Under the pieces are notes generated by a model that worked only from the letters and a program-made list of their open reading frames with translations, was not told where the DNA came from and did no database searches. From contig JAXCGZ010005685.1 in NCBI GenBank assembly GCA_037179515.1, positions 105,001-169,000 on the forward strand: a DNA stretch of 64,000 nucleotides, written 5' to 3'. Of this stretch, positions 35,012 to 48,691 are shown in pieces; positions within the stretch are counted from its first letter, which is position 1, and the number at the start of each line of letters is the position of its first letter. A program made the position numbers and the translations under genes. The stretch is from Halocaridina rubra (Eukaryota; Arthropoda; Malacostraca; Decapoda; Atyidae).

Positions 35012-35128
35012 GTCTCACGGCGACAATATCAGCGAGGAGATTCCACTGGGTTTGGCTTTAGGAAGTTCTTCAGTGACGTCAAAGCTGATCTCAAGAACTT
35101 TGTAGCGGGTACAGGGGAAAATCAGTAG
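35012..35128 (+). CDS. Candidate alternative last exon (38 codons)
   Basis: After acceptor CATTACCTCATAATAG, phase 0 gives VSRRQYQRGDSTGFGFRKFF followed by SDVKADLKNFVAGTGENQ and TAG at 35126-35128. The segment is less AT-rich than its surroundings, basic then amphipathic, and reads like real protein; the other two frames stop early. With the phase match it is the best of the short tail candidates: it would end the modular protein without the giant downstream exons. No domain is recognised. Confidence 0.5.
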   Translation, partial: VSRRQYQRGDSTGFGFRKFFSDVKADLKNFVAGTGENQ

Positions 35129-37907
<2,779 letters not shown>

Positions 37908-38299
37908 TGTATGTAGTTTCTTTTTGGACACATTGGATTTATTGTACAATGCTAATGGAAAGCGCACAAACCTCTTGTGTTCTGAAGGAATTGGTTACTG
38001 TATTAAGCCTGCCATAAAGGCATTGTTATCTAAGGAGACCAGTCTGCCAATTGTGTGTGTGCAGTTTCACAAGTCATGTTTCTACACTTACGTGACTTCT
38101 AAGTATTTTCACTTAAATTATTGCAGTGTGTTGTGTGTTACCTATATCACATTTCCACTGAAAACAAAAATATTGAAACTATTTTCCAAAATGCTACAAT
38201 ATACTGTATATCCTTTGAGATACCATTTTTTTCATCCATCACATATATACTTTTTGCTCATATGTAACTAATGTGTTATTGAAATCTTCCCTATTCATA

Positions 38300-38531
38300 G
38301 GCTTGATTTCTTAAACAGTGTAAACCTAGGATACCATATTATTAGTTAGCTAGACACACACAAATGGATTCCATAAACGCACCTGATGCGGTTTTGTGTA
38401 TGGCTAGGATCCCATGTGGGGTTCTAGCCATATACAGAACCTCGTCAGATGCGTTTATGAAATCCATTTGTGTGTATCTAGCTAACTAGCAATATGGTAT
38501 CCTAGGTTTACACTGTTTAAGAAATCGGGCC
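38300..38531. mobile_element. 232-bp foldback MITE, copy 2
   Basis: Starts GGCTTGATTTCTTAAACAG and ends CTGTTTAAGAAATCGGGCC, with internal symmetry around CATGTGGGG. ATA flanks both sides (38297-38299 and 38532-38534). Same family and length as 30367-30598. Confidence 0.85.
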
Positions 38532-39505
38532 ATAGTCATAAATCTTTTTTCATTGTGCTTCATGTATAAGTTAGGTACCATTACTAAATATGTGTATGGT
38601 ACATAGAACATTGTATTAGTGTATTTATCAAGGTAATTCATAGTACTCCATCACTTCAGACTCATACCTTTGTTTTTTCTCCAGACATAATTCTGTACAT
38701 TGAAAGTTATTTGAGACTTATGATGAACATATTGAAACATTGAGAATTAACTAATACAACCGAATACCCATTTATTATAGACATACAGACAATGGAATGC
38801 GTATATTAATGACTTTTTTACACTTGACTTTGTATTTATTTCGTACGTTCTTGTCTTCAGCTGTTGTGCATGTCAAAGCATTGATTGTCATATCTTTTTA
38901 TTCTCTACGTGAAAATTAAGTTTCATTAAGTTATGACACTTTTTTAATTATATAATGCTTGAATAAATTCAAATTACTAATGGATCTTATTTTTATAGCA
39001 ACAGAGTGCAGGAGCTTTTCATTTCATACATAAATTGCATTTTTACAACAAACATATAAAACATCTCCATTTGTTGACAGTAGTGTAGTTTTGTGTTTAG
39101 CTCAAGAAATGGATTTCCCTTGGAAATTTTGTGTGTTTAGCTCAAGAAATGGATAGCCCTTGGGAATTTTGTGTGATCCGGAAATTACCATAGTAATGAA
39201 GATGTTTATCTTGTCGTTTAGTGTAAACATTTAATGTTTTTGTGTTGTACAATTAGGACTGTTATGAATTTGCCCTTGCATGCCAAAAATAATTATATTT
39301 CAGTTCCGATATTTTTATACATCACTTTTTGTATATTGATTTTCCAGGTTGAAAGATGGGTTTCATAGTGTAAGAGAGGTTTCCTAGTGTTTATAGTAAG
39401 CTTAGGTTATACTGCGGCTATTTTAATATTTCTAATCACACTAATAGCTAAAATTCTCTCTTGCCTACTGGTGCTGCTTCTCTCCCTCATGATGACCTCC
39501 TGCAG
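38532..39505. other. End of intron, acceptor for giant exon
   Basis: AT-rich with a short internal duplication (GTGTGTTTAGCTCAAGAAAT-like, near 39090-39150). The last 45 bases form GCTGCTTCTCTCCCTCATG...CCTCCTGCAG, a good pyrimidine tract and acceptor. Confidence 0.55.
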
Positions 39506-42500
39506 GCCAAGGTAGATATCTCAGAAAATCTGGCAGAAAATTTTGATTCTGAGAAAGAAGAGCATTATTTTCTACAACCTTCGTATGAAGAGACTATGCT
39601 GAGGAGTTCGAAAATAGATGATGACAACGGAAAAGAGTACATTCAAAGGCAAACTGAGGAAAGTCATTGTGATGAGAAGAAAACTGGTGCAGATTTCATT
39701 CTTGATCCTGAAGCAACAGTTTCTGATTTGAGTCAAGTTCTTGCAGTTGATGAAGAAATACATGGCACAGATATGTCTGAAAAAGGAGGAGAGAGCAGAG
39801 ATTCTGATATTCATTCACTTCCTTTGCTTCCGAAAGAACATTCATTTAGAAGAGGAAACTCCTTAGACATTGCTCTACCTTCGATATCCACTGTTGGGGA
39901 AGCAAGAAATTACACTCACAGTGACATCAATGAGGATCTAGATGATATGATACCAGCGTTGTCAGCACAAGAAGTTGTTGATTTAGACTTGAAGAGAAGC
40001 AATCCATCATATAGAAATGAACATCATGAAGATATTGAGCAGAATGTAAGAGGCAATAATGATGAGATGAAGATAGATACAGAATGTCAACTAAATCATG
40101 GTAAGAATTTCAAGAACAAAGTGCAAAAGAGCATTAAGTCACTGAAGAAATGTAGTTTGACAGAGGTTAGTGAAAATGAGAACAATCTTGGGAAGGATAC
40201 CCAAATCAGCAACAAAGACTCTAAATATAGTTTAAAAGAAGTCAGCAGAAATGAGAACAAACTTGTGAAAAATACCCAAATCGCCACCAAAGACAGAGAA
40301 AATAGTTCAACAGAGGTCAGTGGAAATGAGAACAATCTTGTGAAGAATATCCAAATCACTACCAAAGACAGTGAAAATAGTTTAACAGAGGTCAGTGGAG
40401 ATGAGAAACATCATGTGAAAAATACCAGAATTACCGCCAGTGACAATACTACCGTTTCTGATGATGTAGTAATTGTTCAGGCTGAAAATGAAGCAAAAAT
40501 AATTAATCAATCACCAAATGAAGTGGCTTGTGGAATATCTCTCAGTAGACCAGAGATGGAAAGCAGAGAGTTACACAAAAGAGAGGAATCTAATGATACT
40601 AGTGATCATAAGATGGAAGGAAGCATAGATGACCAAAGAAATCTTGATGGGGCAGTCACACAACTGGATATTATCCTTTCTGGATATGACAACACAAGGG
40701 AGAACCAAAAACATGGTGGAGGAGATATGAAAGTTAATCTTGACAAAGAGACTTCTCAGGTAACTGGAATTTTAAATATTAAAAATGAAATTGAAAGTTC
40801 AGAAACAGAGGAAGATAATCAAAAGAGGTTTCAAAACAAAGAAGGCAACTCTATTGCAATAAAAGATGTAATTGAAGATAAAGAAAATAGTGAATTTTTT
40901 TTTCAGCTGAAAGAAAATGATGATGATGCATCACGAAAGAATGCGAATGAAGAAGAAATCAAAGAAAATCGGAGACACTGCCAACTTAAAAAAAATGATA
41001 GAGCTAGTAGCATGATCAGTGATAACAATGCTGATAGTAGTCAGTTAAGGTCTGTAATTGCAAATGCATTTAAAGACAAGGAGAAGGAATCAGTATCACA
41101 TAGCAGTAATGTGGAGCCCTCTGAGAAATGGCACAAACGATTGCAACTTATTAAAAATGAAAGAAATATAAATGACAGTAATGTCTGTGTTTCTAAGGAA
41201 TTCCCAATATCAGAGACAGATGAAGAGACTCCTCAGAAACCAGCAATACTGAATGCAAATAGAAACCCAAGCAGTGATTCTATACTCTGTACATCCAATC
41301 AAAGCTCTGAAGCTCATACATCTGCTGATGAACTAGTCCATGTAAACAGCAAAGAAAAATTTGGAAGCAAAGGAAACATAAACCCAAGCAGTGATTCTGT
41401 ACTCTGTGCATCTAATAAAAGCTCTGAAGTTCATACATCTGCTGATGAACTAGTTCATGTACACAGCAAAGAAAATTCTGAAAGCAAAGGAAGCAAAAAT
41501 CAATCAGTAATAAGCAAAGGAGAATGTTCTGAAGTTTTAGAAAAATTGAAAAGTGATAAAACTGGAATAGGAGAAAATGAGAACTCCTTTGATTCATCTG
41601 GCAATGATGATGCAGAAAATGGATATGTATCTTTACACAGGCCTGAAGATGTAGAATTCACAAGAAAGCCCCAAGAGCATGGAAAGAAAGAAGAATCTCC
41701 AATTAGTAAATTATTGCCAAAATCTCAAGATAACGATGCAGCCAAGAGCATTGACAGTACCACAGTCAGTAAGTTGGAGGAAATTCAAGAGAGAAAAATA
41801 GAAAACAAATATCATGATAAGGGACCTGGAGAACTTACAAGATCTAATGATAATACTGAAGATATAAATTCAGAAAGCTCAGAGGACTCTGCTTTGACTA
41901 AAGAAGTCTGTTCAACTGGTATAGGGTCACGTTTCCAGGCCAAAAGTGAATCTATTATAAATCGAAGAGAGACAGAGTTTCAGGGCTCCCCATCTCTTAC
42001 AGATATAATGAAAGTAGATATTGGCATTACTAAAAGGGAAGGAGAGAAAGAGAGCAATGCAAATAATCCGAGTAGTTCTTGGAAAATGCTTGCTCCCCAT
42101 GTTAGAAAGAAAGATGACGAAGAACCTTTGTCTTTGAGCAATACCAGTGAGGTGCAAGTCAGTGATATAAATGAGATCACTGGGGAACTCTTCAAAATTA
42201 ATGAGGATAAAAACCCACTAGAAGAGAATGGAAACAGGGAATATATGGTGAATATTGAAGCAAATAATGATGGAACTTCACCTTCCAAAATGGATACGGT
42301 TAATGCTTTTGCAGCAGATAGTGAAAATACTGAAATAAAACTCCCAGGAGTGGATGGCACCGAAACAACAGACAAAAGACCAATAAAATATATGAGTGAT
42401 AAGAGTGAAAAAGAGCTTCCAAAACAAACTGTATCTGAGGTCATTGAAACACCAAATGAATCTCAAGATGGAATTGCCAGGGTTAGTGATGGCCAAGCTG

Positions 42501-45500
42501 ACACTGATAGAGGTACGCAAGACCTGCTAGTGTGTCAGACAGACAGTATAATGAAACCTCCAAGTTTTAAAGAACAAAAGCACAATACAGTCGACCAAGT
42601 TGTTATAATAAAAAATGTAAATGACATGTCATCTGTTTTCAAAGAAGGTATAAGCCAATTGTCTGTAAAAGAGAATTTTGTTTCTGCTACAGAGCCTCCC
42701 TCTGTAAATGAAGTCACTTCTGATGTAGACACCATTAAAAAACTGGAAGATGCTTCAGCGCCTCAGGAAAATAGAATAGTTGAAATTTCTCATGAAAATG
42801 AAAATGTAGTATTAGATCCACAAAGGGAAATAAGTTTTAAGAAAAGCTTAGAAATAAAAGATAACACTGAAATCTTACATTCTTCAGTTGTAAGTGATGT
42901 AACAACTAAAAAGATAAATGAATTAAAAGAGACCCATGCTGAGGACATTAATGCAACGGATGAAAATTCTATTGAAAGACTCATTCACAATAATGGAGAC
43001 ATTTCTGATAATATGGCACTCATGAAAGCAAGTGAAAATTTCAAGGATATGAAAATAAGTCCTACAGACACATCAGAAATTTCTCAGTTCGGTGAAAATT
43101 CAAGGAAGAAATTGGAGGTACATGATGAACATATTGCATCTTTAGATAAGTCTGATGATGAAGTGCTCTTAAACAGGAAATATGTAGATGATACTCTTCA
43201 GATAAAGTCACAATACAATGTTGAGAAAGTAGAAGAGCAATCAGACCATATTATAGAGGACACACTTGTTTCTACATCATATATTGGTGATGAAAAGAGC
43301 GACAAACATATGAAAAAGCATTTTCAGAGTAAAGGAATTGTAACGTATACTTGGGAAGAGACGGAAAGTGTGGGCAATCTTACATTTTCATCTGAAGTTT
43401 CTGATGGAAAGTTGAATGATAGCAAAGTCAGAGGTAACGAAATTATGAATGGTAAATCTGATACAGTAGCAGATGATAATCAGAATGATAAGAATGCATT
43501 TCAAAATGAAAAAATGGCTGAGCAAATAGCGCCTTCACCCAGTGAAATTCTCAAAGATTCAAATGTGAAGTTTCAAATCTCACATCCTCGCGTGCGAGCA
43601 AGCAAATTTGGATCATATTCGAAAGAGATCATTGATGACAAAAGAAGAGAAAAGAAGCCTGAGACCTATGGAACCTATTTAGAGGAAGGGTTGCCAACGG
43701 AGACGAAAGCAAGCCAAAGGAACTCGAAGGATAATGTCACAGAGAGAAAGTCATCCATAGATGATCAAAAAGGGTTCAAGAATTTCAAGGACCTTGAAAC
43801 GAGGAACAGTGCACATGTTAAAAATACAGAAAGTATCCAAAGCAGTGATGAAGGCCAGGCCGAATATCTTAAGGAAACACAAGAGTTGCTGGGCAATGCT
43901 GAGGGTAATATCTTTGACAAACTTGAAAGCAATACAGAAAGAGATGATAAACTAGTAAACCACATGGATACATTGCAAGATGAGGCAGAAAAAAAGCTCA
44001 GTGGTAAATATCTAACAAACACTCAAGAGTCTATTGATATGCTGATAAACCCAGAGGTAAAATTTAATGGATACGATGGTAGTGAATCGTATGCAAAGAA
44101 CAGCGAGAATAACAGTAGTTTTCAAGATTGTAAAATCAAACCCGGAACTGCACTTGAAGCTCCAGATGTCTCCAAGAACACCTCAAATGAAAAACAAAGT
44201 ATGTTACAAGACTACAAAAGTACTGATTTGAGAGACATAGCGCATAAATATAAACTTGAAAATAGTCAAATTAATGCTTTGCAAAATATTGTGATGTTGA
44301 GAAAGGAGCTTATTAGTAGTGAGCATCAAAGTTCTCAGTCAAGAAGAAATGACCAGGCTGAAAGTCAACAAGCACAGATGAGTTTTGAAGGTGATGAAAA
44401 TATTAAAAATCCTATCAGAGATGAAAAATATCAAAATGAATCTGAATCAGACCAAAATATTAGAGATAATAGTACAAAGGACAAAGTATTAAATAAACAT
44501 TCCCTGAGAAATGGTGATGATAACTACTCATCTCAAGCAGATCACCAAATAGATAACATAGAAATGACCTCAGAAGTTAAGGAGCAAAGAAACGAGATTA
44601 AAAGGGAACAATCTTTCGACAATAATAACTTGAAAAAGAGAGGAACAGATATGAAAGTGAAAGTTGCAAGTCAATTTAATCGTGCTTTGGCTGTTGCTTC
44701 AGAGGATTCAAAGGTTGAAGAAAATTATGCCAAAGACTCGATGTATTCAGCTAAGAAGCTGCCACAGGGAAATGATGAAGCTTTGGATGTCCAAGTACCT
44801 ACAGATAAAAATAAAAGTATGGTCCCCCAGAATGAAAATTATAAAGAAAAATACCAAATCATTCAAGATATTCCGGCAGAGATATATTTCGATTCCGGAC
44901 ATTTCACTAATGATGCAACTTGGACTGAACAAGATAAACCAGTTTACAGTATGAAAGAAAGCGTTGCTGATGAGATTAAACAAGCTACAGGCAGAGGTTT
45001 TGAAGAATGTCCCAATGCTGAATCAACAGATGATAATAAAAGAGAAATTGAAAATGGGGAAAGTCCCTCATATATTGTTCACCTTGATAGTGATGAAATT
45101 GGTAGTGAAAAAGATAAGCCTGTATACGGTTCATTAGAAAACAACGTTGCAATTGAAAATAAACAAAATGCAAGAAAAGGTTTTGAAGAATGTCCTAATA
45201 CTGGATCAAGAGATGGCAATGCAAGAGAAGTAAAAAACAGAGAAAATCCATTGCATAATGAAGAATGTCCTAATACTGAATCAAGAGATAGCAATGCAAG
45301 AGAAGTAAAAAACGGAGAGAATCCATTGCATAATGAAGAATGTCCTAATACTGAATCAAGAGATGGCAATGCAAGAGAAGTAAAAAACAGAGAGAATCCA
45401 TTGCATAATGAAGAATGTCCTAATACTGAATCAAGAGATGGCAATGCAAGAGAAGTAAAAAACGGAGAGAATCCATTGCATAATGAAGAATGTCCTAATA

Positions 45501-45988
45501 CTGAATCAAGAGATGGCAGCGCAAGAGAAGTAAAAAACGGAGAGAATCCATTGCATAATGAAGAATGTCCTAATACTGAATCAAGAGATGGCAGTGCAAG
45601 AGAAGTAAAAAACGGAGAGAATCCATTGCATAATGAAGAATGTCCTAATACTGAATCAAGAGATGGCAATGCAAGAGAAGTAAAAAACAGAGAGAATCCA
45701 TTGCATAATGAAGAATGTCCTAATACTGAATCAAGAGATGGCAATGCAAGAGAAGTAAAAAACAGAGAGAATCCATTGCATAATGCAGATGCATTTAAAG
45801 ATTCAATATCCTCTGAGAAGAGACAGTTGCACATAGAAACTGATGGTCCAGCGTTACCAAACATAGGAAAGCTTAATGGAGATATCACAAAGAAAAATGA
45901 CAAAGATATGGGTGTCTCAGATCTGAAAAATGAATGTACTTGTAATACTAGTCAGTCCTGTACTTGCTCTGTTAATGAAAAAAGATAA
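39506..45988 (+). CDS. Modular gene, giant Lys/Glu/Asn/Ser-rich exon (first frame)
   Basis: The open frame is entered in phase 0 at GCC AAG GTA after the acceptor at 39504-39505 and runs about 2,160 codons to TAA at 45986-45988. The product is hydrophilic and compositionally biased (Lys, Glu, Asp, Asn, Ser) with no recognised domain, so probably disordered. Internal repeats: four 25-residue units from about 40154 (SLTEVSENENNLGKDTQI type), two 39-residue units from about 41264 (NPSSDSILCTSNQSSEAHTS type), and eight 25-residue units at 45185-45784. Near the end is a Cys cluster, CTCNTSQSCTC. The stop lies just after a run of six A at 45978-45983; the frame offset by one base continues open for 566 more codons, so this stop is probably a frameshift artefact or allele. 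Confidence 0.75.
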   Translation, partial: AKVDISENLAENFDSEKEEHYFLQPSYEETMLRSSKIDDDNGKEYIQRQTEESHCDEKKTGADFILDPEATVSDLSQVLAVDEEIHGTDMSEKGGESRDSDIHSLPLLPKEHSFRRGNSLDIALPSISTVGEARNYTHSDINEDLDDMIPALSAQEVVDLDLKRSNPSYRNEHHEDIEQNVRGNNDEMKIDTECQLNHGKNFKNKVQKSIKSLKKCSLTEVSENENNLGKDTQISNKDSKYSLKEVSRNENKLVKNTQIATKDRENSSTEVSGNENNLVKNIQITTKDSENSLTEVSGDEKHHVKNTRITASDNTTVSDDVVIVQAENEAKIINQSPNEVACGISLSRPEMESRELHKREESNDTSDHKMEGSIDDQRNLDGAVTQLDIILSGYDNTRENQKHGGGDMKVNLDKETSQVTGILNIKNEIESSETEEDNQKRFQNKEGNSIAIKDVIEDKENSEFFFQLKENDDDASRKNANEEEIKENRRHCQLKKNDRASSMISDNNADSSQLRSVIANAFKDKEKESVSHSSNVEPSEKWHKRLQLIKNERNINDSNVCVSKEFPISETDEETPQKPAILNANRNPSSDSILCTSNQSSEAHTSADELVHVNSKEKFGSKGNINPSSDSVLCASNKSSEVHTSADELVHVHSKENSESKGSKNQSVISKGECSEVLEKLKSDKTGIGENENSFDSSGNDDAENGYVSLHRPEDVEFTRKPQEHGKKEESPISKLLPKSQDNDAAKSIDSTTVSKLEEIQERKIENKYHDKGPGELTRSNDNTEDINSESSEDSALTKEVCSTGIGSRFQAKSESIINRRETEFQGSPSLTDIMKVDIGITKREGEKESNANNPSSSWKMLAPHVRKKDDEEPLSLSNTSEVQVSDINEITGELFKINEDKNPLEENGNREYMVNIEANNDGTSPSKMDTVNAFAADSENTEIKLPGVDGTETTDKRPIKYMSDKSEKELPKQTVSEVIETPNESQDGIARVSDGQADTDRGTQDLLVCQTDSIMKPPSFKEQKHNTVDQVVIIKNVNDMSSVFKEGISQLSVKENFVSATEPPSVNEVTSDVDTIKKLEDASAPQENRIVEISHENENVVLDPQREISFKKSLEIKDNTEILHSSVVSDVTTKKINELKETHAEDINATDENSIERLIHNNGDISDNMALMKASENFKDMKISPTDTSEISQFGENSRKKLEVHDEHIASLDKSDDEVLLNRKYVDDTLQIKSQYNVEKVEEQSDHIIEDTLVSTSYIGDEKSDKHMKKHFQSKGIVTYTWEETESVGNLTFSSEVSDGKLNDSKVRGNEIMNGKSDTVADDNQNDKNAFQNEKMAEQIAPSPSEILKDSNVKFQISHPRVRASKFGSYSKEIIDDKRREKKPETYGTYLEEGLPTETKASQRNSKDNVTERKSSIDDQKGFKNFKDLETRNSAHVKNTESIQSSDEGQAEYLKETQELLGNAEGNIFDKLESNTERDDKLVNHMDTLQDEAEKKLSGKYLTNTQESIDMLINPEVKFNGYDGSESYAKNSENNSSFQDCKIKPGTALEAPDVSKNTSNEKQSMLQDYKSTDLRDIAHKYKLENSQINALQNIVMLRKELISSEHQSSQSRRNDQAESQQAQMSFEGDENIKNPIRDEKYQNESESDQNIRDNSTKDKVLNKHSLRNGDDNYSSQADHQIDNIEMTSEVKEQRNEIKREQSFDNNNLKKRGTDMKVKVASQFNRALAVASEDSKVEENYAKDSMYSAKKLPQGNDEALDVQVPTDKNKSMVPQNENYKEKYQIIQDIPAEIYFDSGHFTNDATWTEQDKPVYSMKESVADEIKQATGRGFEECPNAESTDDNKREIENGESPSYIVHLDSDEIGSEKDKPVYGSLENNVAIENKQNARKGFEECPNTGSRDGNAREVKNRENPLHNEECPNTESRDSNAREVKNGENPLHNEECPNTESRDGNAREVKNRENPLHNEECPNTESRDGNAREVKNGENPLHNEECPNTESRDGSAREVKNGENPLHNEECPNTESRDGSAREVKNGENPLHNEECPNTESRDGNAREVKNRENPLHNEECPNTESRDGNAREVKNRENPLHNADAFKDSISSEKRQLHIETDGPALPNIGKLNGDITKKNDKDMGVSDLKNECTCNTSQSCTCSVNEKR
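45185..45784 (+). repeat. Eight coding 75-bp repeats
   Basis: Exact 75-bp period, units encode EECPNTESRDGNAREVKN plus R/GENPLHN with only single-residue variants (G/R, N/S, E/G). A decayed relative (EECPNAESTDDNKRE) sits about 190 bp upstream near 45003. Confidence 0.95.
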
Positions 45989-47678
45989 GAATAGGAGTAT
46001 CAATGAAAATAATGCTGAAGATCAAATAAGCAAAGTTAAGATGTCTAAAGAGAAGAAAGAAATCATTAAGGAAGATGGATCTAAGAAGCAAAAGAGAGAC
46101 ATTTCGGTAGACAGGAGTAAATTAAGGCGTCTGAAAAGAATCAAAGCAAAGTTGCTTATATCAAGCCCTACCACTGAGAAAACTAGTCAAGGAAAAGAGG
46201 TTATTTCTAATCCTGTTGACCCAGAATTGCATAAAAATTTTCACAGTTATCAAGATATCTCTCTCAGGGACGAAAATCTCTCAGTAACTGATACTGCAGA
46301 TAAGAGGCATGTGTTTCATCAATCTCAAGAGCAGGAACAGCAGAAAGATATTGATGAACAAGGGGCTAAGCAGTCCAAAGATGAATATGACTTAAATATG
46401 GGTGGTGCTAATCAGTCCAAAGATGAATATGATTTGAATATGGGTGGTGCTAATCAGTCCAAAGATGAATATGATATAAATATGGGTAATGACTTTTCCA
46501 GAAGCTATGATGCATATGATCATAGCTCTCACAGTGACTTTGACACTAAAACTGTGAATGCTGACCCCTCACTGGGACCCTCGGAGAATGTCATGCTTTA
46601 TAGCATAAACAGAGATGGAACAAATGAGAATAATATAATGGATAATTCTGTACTTAGCACAGATGAACAAATTTCAGATTTTAAGGCAACAAATCACGTA
46701 GAATATACAGAACCTCTGGGTACGGATATAAAAGATGCTAGTAAGACGGTTAACTCCAAAGGAAGAGCTCCTATACACATACTGGAAAGTACAGATTATG
46801 ATGATGCACAAGACACAGCATTAAATAAAGAAAATGCCGTTTCTACTGACATTGGGCCTATGCATAAACTAAAGAGACGAGATACCTCCTCATCCAAAGG
46901 AGGACAAAATTCTACACATTATGATAATGCACAAGAGACAGTATTGAGTAAAGAGAAAGGTGTTTTTACTGATTCTGGCCCAGTGCATAAACTCCAGAGA
47001 CATGATTCCTCCCCTCTCAAAAAAGAACGAAGTTCAGATGTAAATAAGTTATCATCTGCCATTGCCTCACCTCGTATCTTAACACCAGCTGTTGATAAAC
47101 CAAAAATCAAGCAAGTGAGAAAACCTGGTGCTAAGTTTAATTTTCTCAACCTCAGCCAAAAAGTACTTAGAACCAAATCTAAAGGTTTTAACAGTGGTCA
47201 AAATATTATTAATATAGATAAAAAGCATAGCCTCAGTAAAAATTCATCAGAATTTATGAAGGATATTTCTTCTAGCAGCAAAGAATTTGCTCATGGAGTC
47301 AAGATTAACAGCAACAGTAGCATCACTAATGTCAAATTGGGAGCTATGTATGAAAAGACCAGAAATGATCAGACACCCACTGCAGTTAAGTCCAATATAC
47401 GGAGAAGCTATCTCAAGTCTCAAGAACCTTCTATCTTTATTCCTTACTCAGATAAAAGCAGCAAAAGTAACCAAGTTGCAGATAAAAGCAGTAAAAGTAA
47501 CCGTGAAAAACTCAGCACTCAGGAAATAATTAGTACCAGTATGTCGTCAATACAAAATGAAATATACAAGGACTGCTGTAACACTCCAGATACAACTGAA
47601 ATTGTCAGGACTTTGACGTCTCCATTAACAGATAACAAACAAGAAACTAGTTATTCTTTGTTAATTCAAGGAATGTAG
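45978..47678 (+). CDS. Modular gene, giant exon continued after +1 frame offset
   Basis: From the A-run the offset frame reads KKDKNRSINENNAEDQISK onward to TAG at 47676-47678, in the same Lys/Asp/Ser-rich style as the preceding frame. It includes a basic patch (DRSKLRRLKRIKAKLL), three 14-residue repeats at 46362-46487 (GANQSKDEYDLNMG), two copies of a roughly 40-residue Asp/His/Lys unit (near HKLKRRD and HKLQRHD), and a basic segment with KPGAKFNFLNLSQKVLRTKS. No good phase-0 donor was seen near the end, so the stop probably terminates an isoform here. The 3' end overlaps a triplicated 85-88 bp block. Confidence 0.7.
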   Translation, partial: KKDKNRSINENNAEDQISKVKMSKEKKEIIKEDGSKKQKRDISVDRSKLRRLKRIKAKLLISSPTTEKTSQGKEVISNPVDPELHKNFHSYQDISLRDENLSVTDTADKRHVFHQSQEQEQQKDIDEQGAKQSKDEYDLNMGGANQSKDEYDLNMGGANQSKDEYDINMGNDFSRSYDAYDHSSHSDFDTKTVNADPSLGPSENVMLYSINRDGTNENNIMDNSVLSTDEQISDFKATNHVEYTEPLGTDIKDASKTVNSKGRAPIHILESTDYDDAQDTALNKENAVSTDIGPMHKLKRRDTSSSKGGQNSTHYDNAQETVLSKEKGVFTDSGPVHKLQRHDSSPLKKERSSDVNKLSSAIASPRILTPAVDKPKIKQVRKPGAKFNFLNLSQKVLRTKSKGFNSGQNIINIDKKHSLSKNSSEFMKDISSSSKEFAHGVKINSNSSITNVKLGAMYEKTRNDQTPTAVKSNIRRSYLKSQEPSIFIPYSDKSSKSNQVADKSSKSNREKLSTQEIISTSMSSIQNEIYKDCCNTPDTTEIVRTLTSPLTDNKQETSYSLLIQGM

Positions 47679-47866
47679 AAGGTCGTGTTTTGTCAAGACT
47701 TTGGAATCTCCGTTAGCAGATAAACAAGAAACGACTTTTTCTTTGTTAATTCAAGGAATGTAGAAGATTATGTTTTGTCAGGACTTTGGAATCTTCGTTA
47801 GCAGATAAACAAGAAACGACTTTTTCTTTGTTAATTCAAGGAATGTAAAAGGTCGTGTTTAACATC
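47602..47866. repeat. Three tandem copies of an 85-88 bp block spanning the stop codon
   Basis: GACTTTG...CAGATAAACAAGAAA...TTTGTTAATTCAAGGAATGTAG recurs with starts near 47609, 47697 and 47782. The first copy contains the stop of the giant exon; the others lie in the presumed 3' untranslated region. Confidence 0.9.
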
Positions 47867-48691
47867 TTATTTGACAACAGGTAGAGGTGAAGCAGTGCAT
47901 ATAGTGGGACTGAGAAGCCAGCACTTCTCACATGCATGATAGGATGTAAACAGTCACACTTGATGTCTTGGGGAAAACTGTCACGTTCATTCACTACTTG
48001 ATAAGTTTATTTTATTTTTTTTTCCAGTTCGAATCTTTGTTAGGGAAATAGTTTCAGAGTTCAGAGTATGGTGTAAAAGATAAAGAGTCTTTTTATTTAA
48101 TCATATATACAGATAATGCACAGTCTTAGTCTTGTTCTTAATGAGATGCAGTGCATTTGGTAGAAAGGTATAACCTGATGTTTGCATGAATATTGGCACT
48201 CAGGAGAATAGAGATTTTCCACAGTTTTTTGCTAGTAAAAGACTCTAGTTTGTGATTATTTTATCTATTTGCTGCAAATTCAAAGTGTGTGTTGCAAATT
48301 CAGCCTGTATGGTTGTATTATTAGTTTCATATATGTATGGTTCGCAAACTACATGTCTTGCTACATATTTAATTTTTCCACCTGCATGGAGCAATTTTAT
48401 ATTATTAACAAAAAAATATGCATGTTATTAGCAACATAGATAATTACTGAAAGATCAGCTGTTACTTGTTTCTTATTAATATTAGTTATTACTGAAAAAT
48501 AAAATAATCCATCAAGCTATATAATGTACAATTGCCTTGCAGAGCTTTTTTAAAGTCAGTATTGTCATAAAAAACTTGTCACAACTTCCTAATTAAATAA
48601 CAATTGCTCCTAAAACAGCACACAGAGAAATGGATTATCAAATATACAAATAAATTAATAAAAATGTATTAATAATTTTAACATCTTTCAG
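47867..48691. other. 3' untranslated sequence and/or intron before the IQ exon
   Basis: AT-rich, no exon. AATAAA-like signals occur (for example near 48645), and the stretch ends at acceptor TTTTAACATCTTTCAG. Confidence 0.55.

Noticed and set aside
45079..45903. Minus-strand frame of 274 codons with regular repeats
   Set aside because: Antisense of the 75-bp plus-strand coding array.
45977..45984. Programmed -1 frameshift at AAAAAAG
   Set aside because: The heptamer is not in the required register and the open frame is +1, so classical -1 slippage does not explain it.
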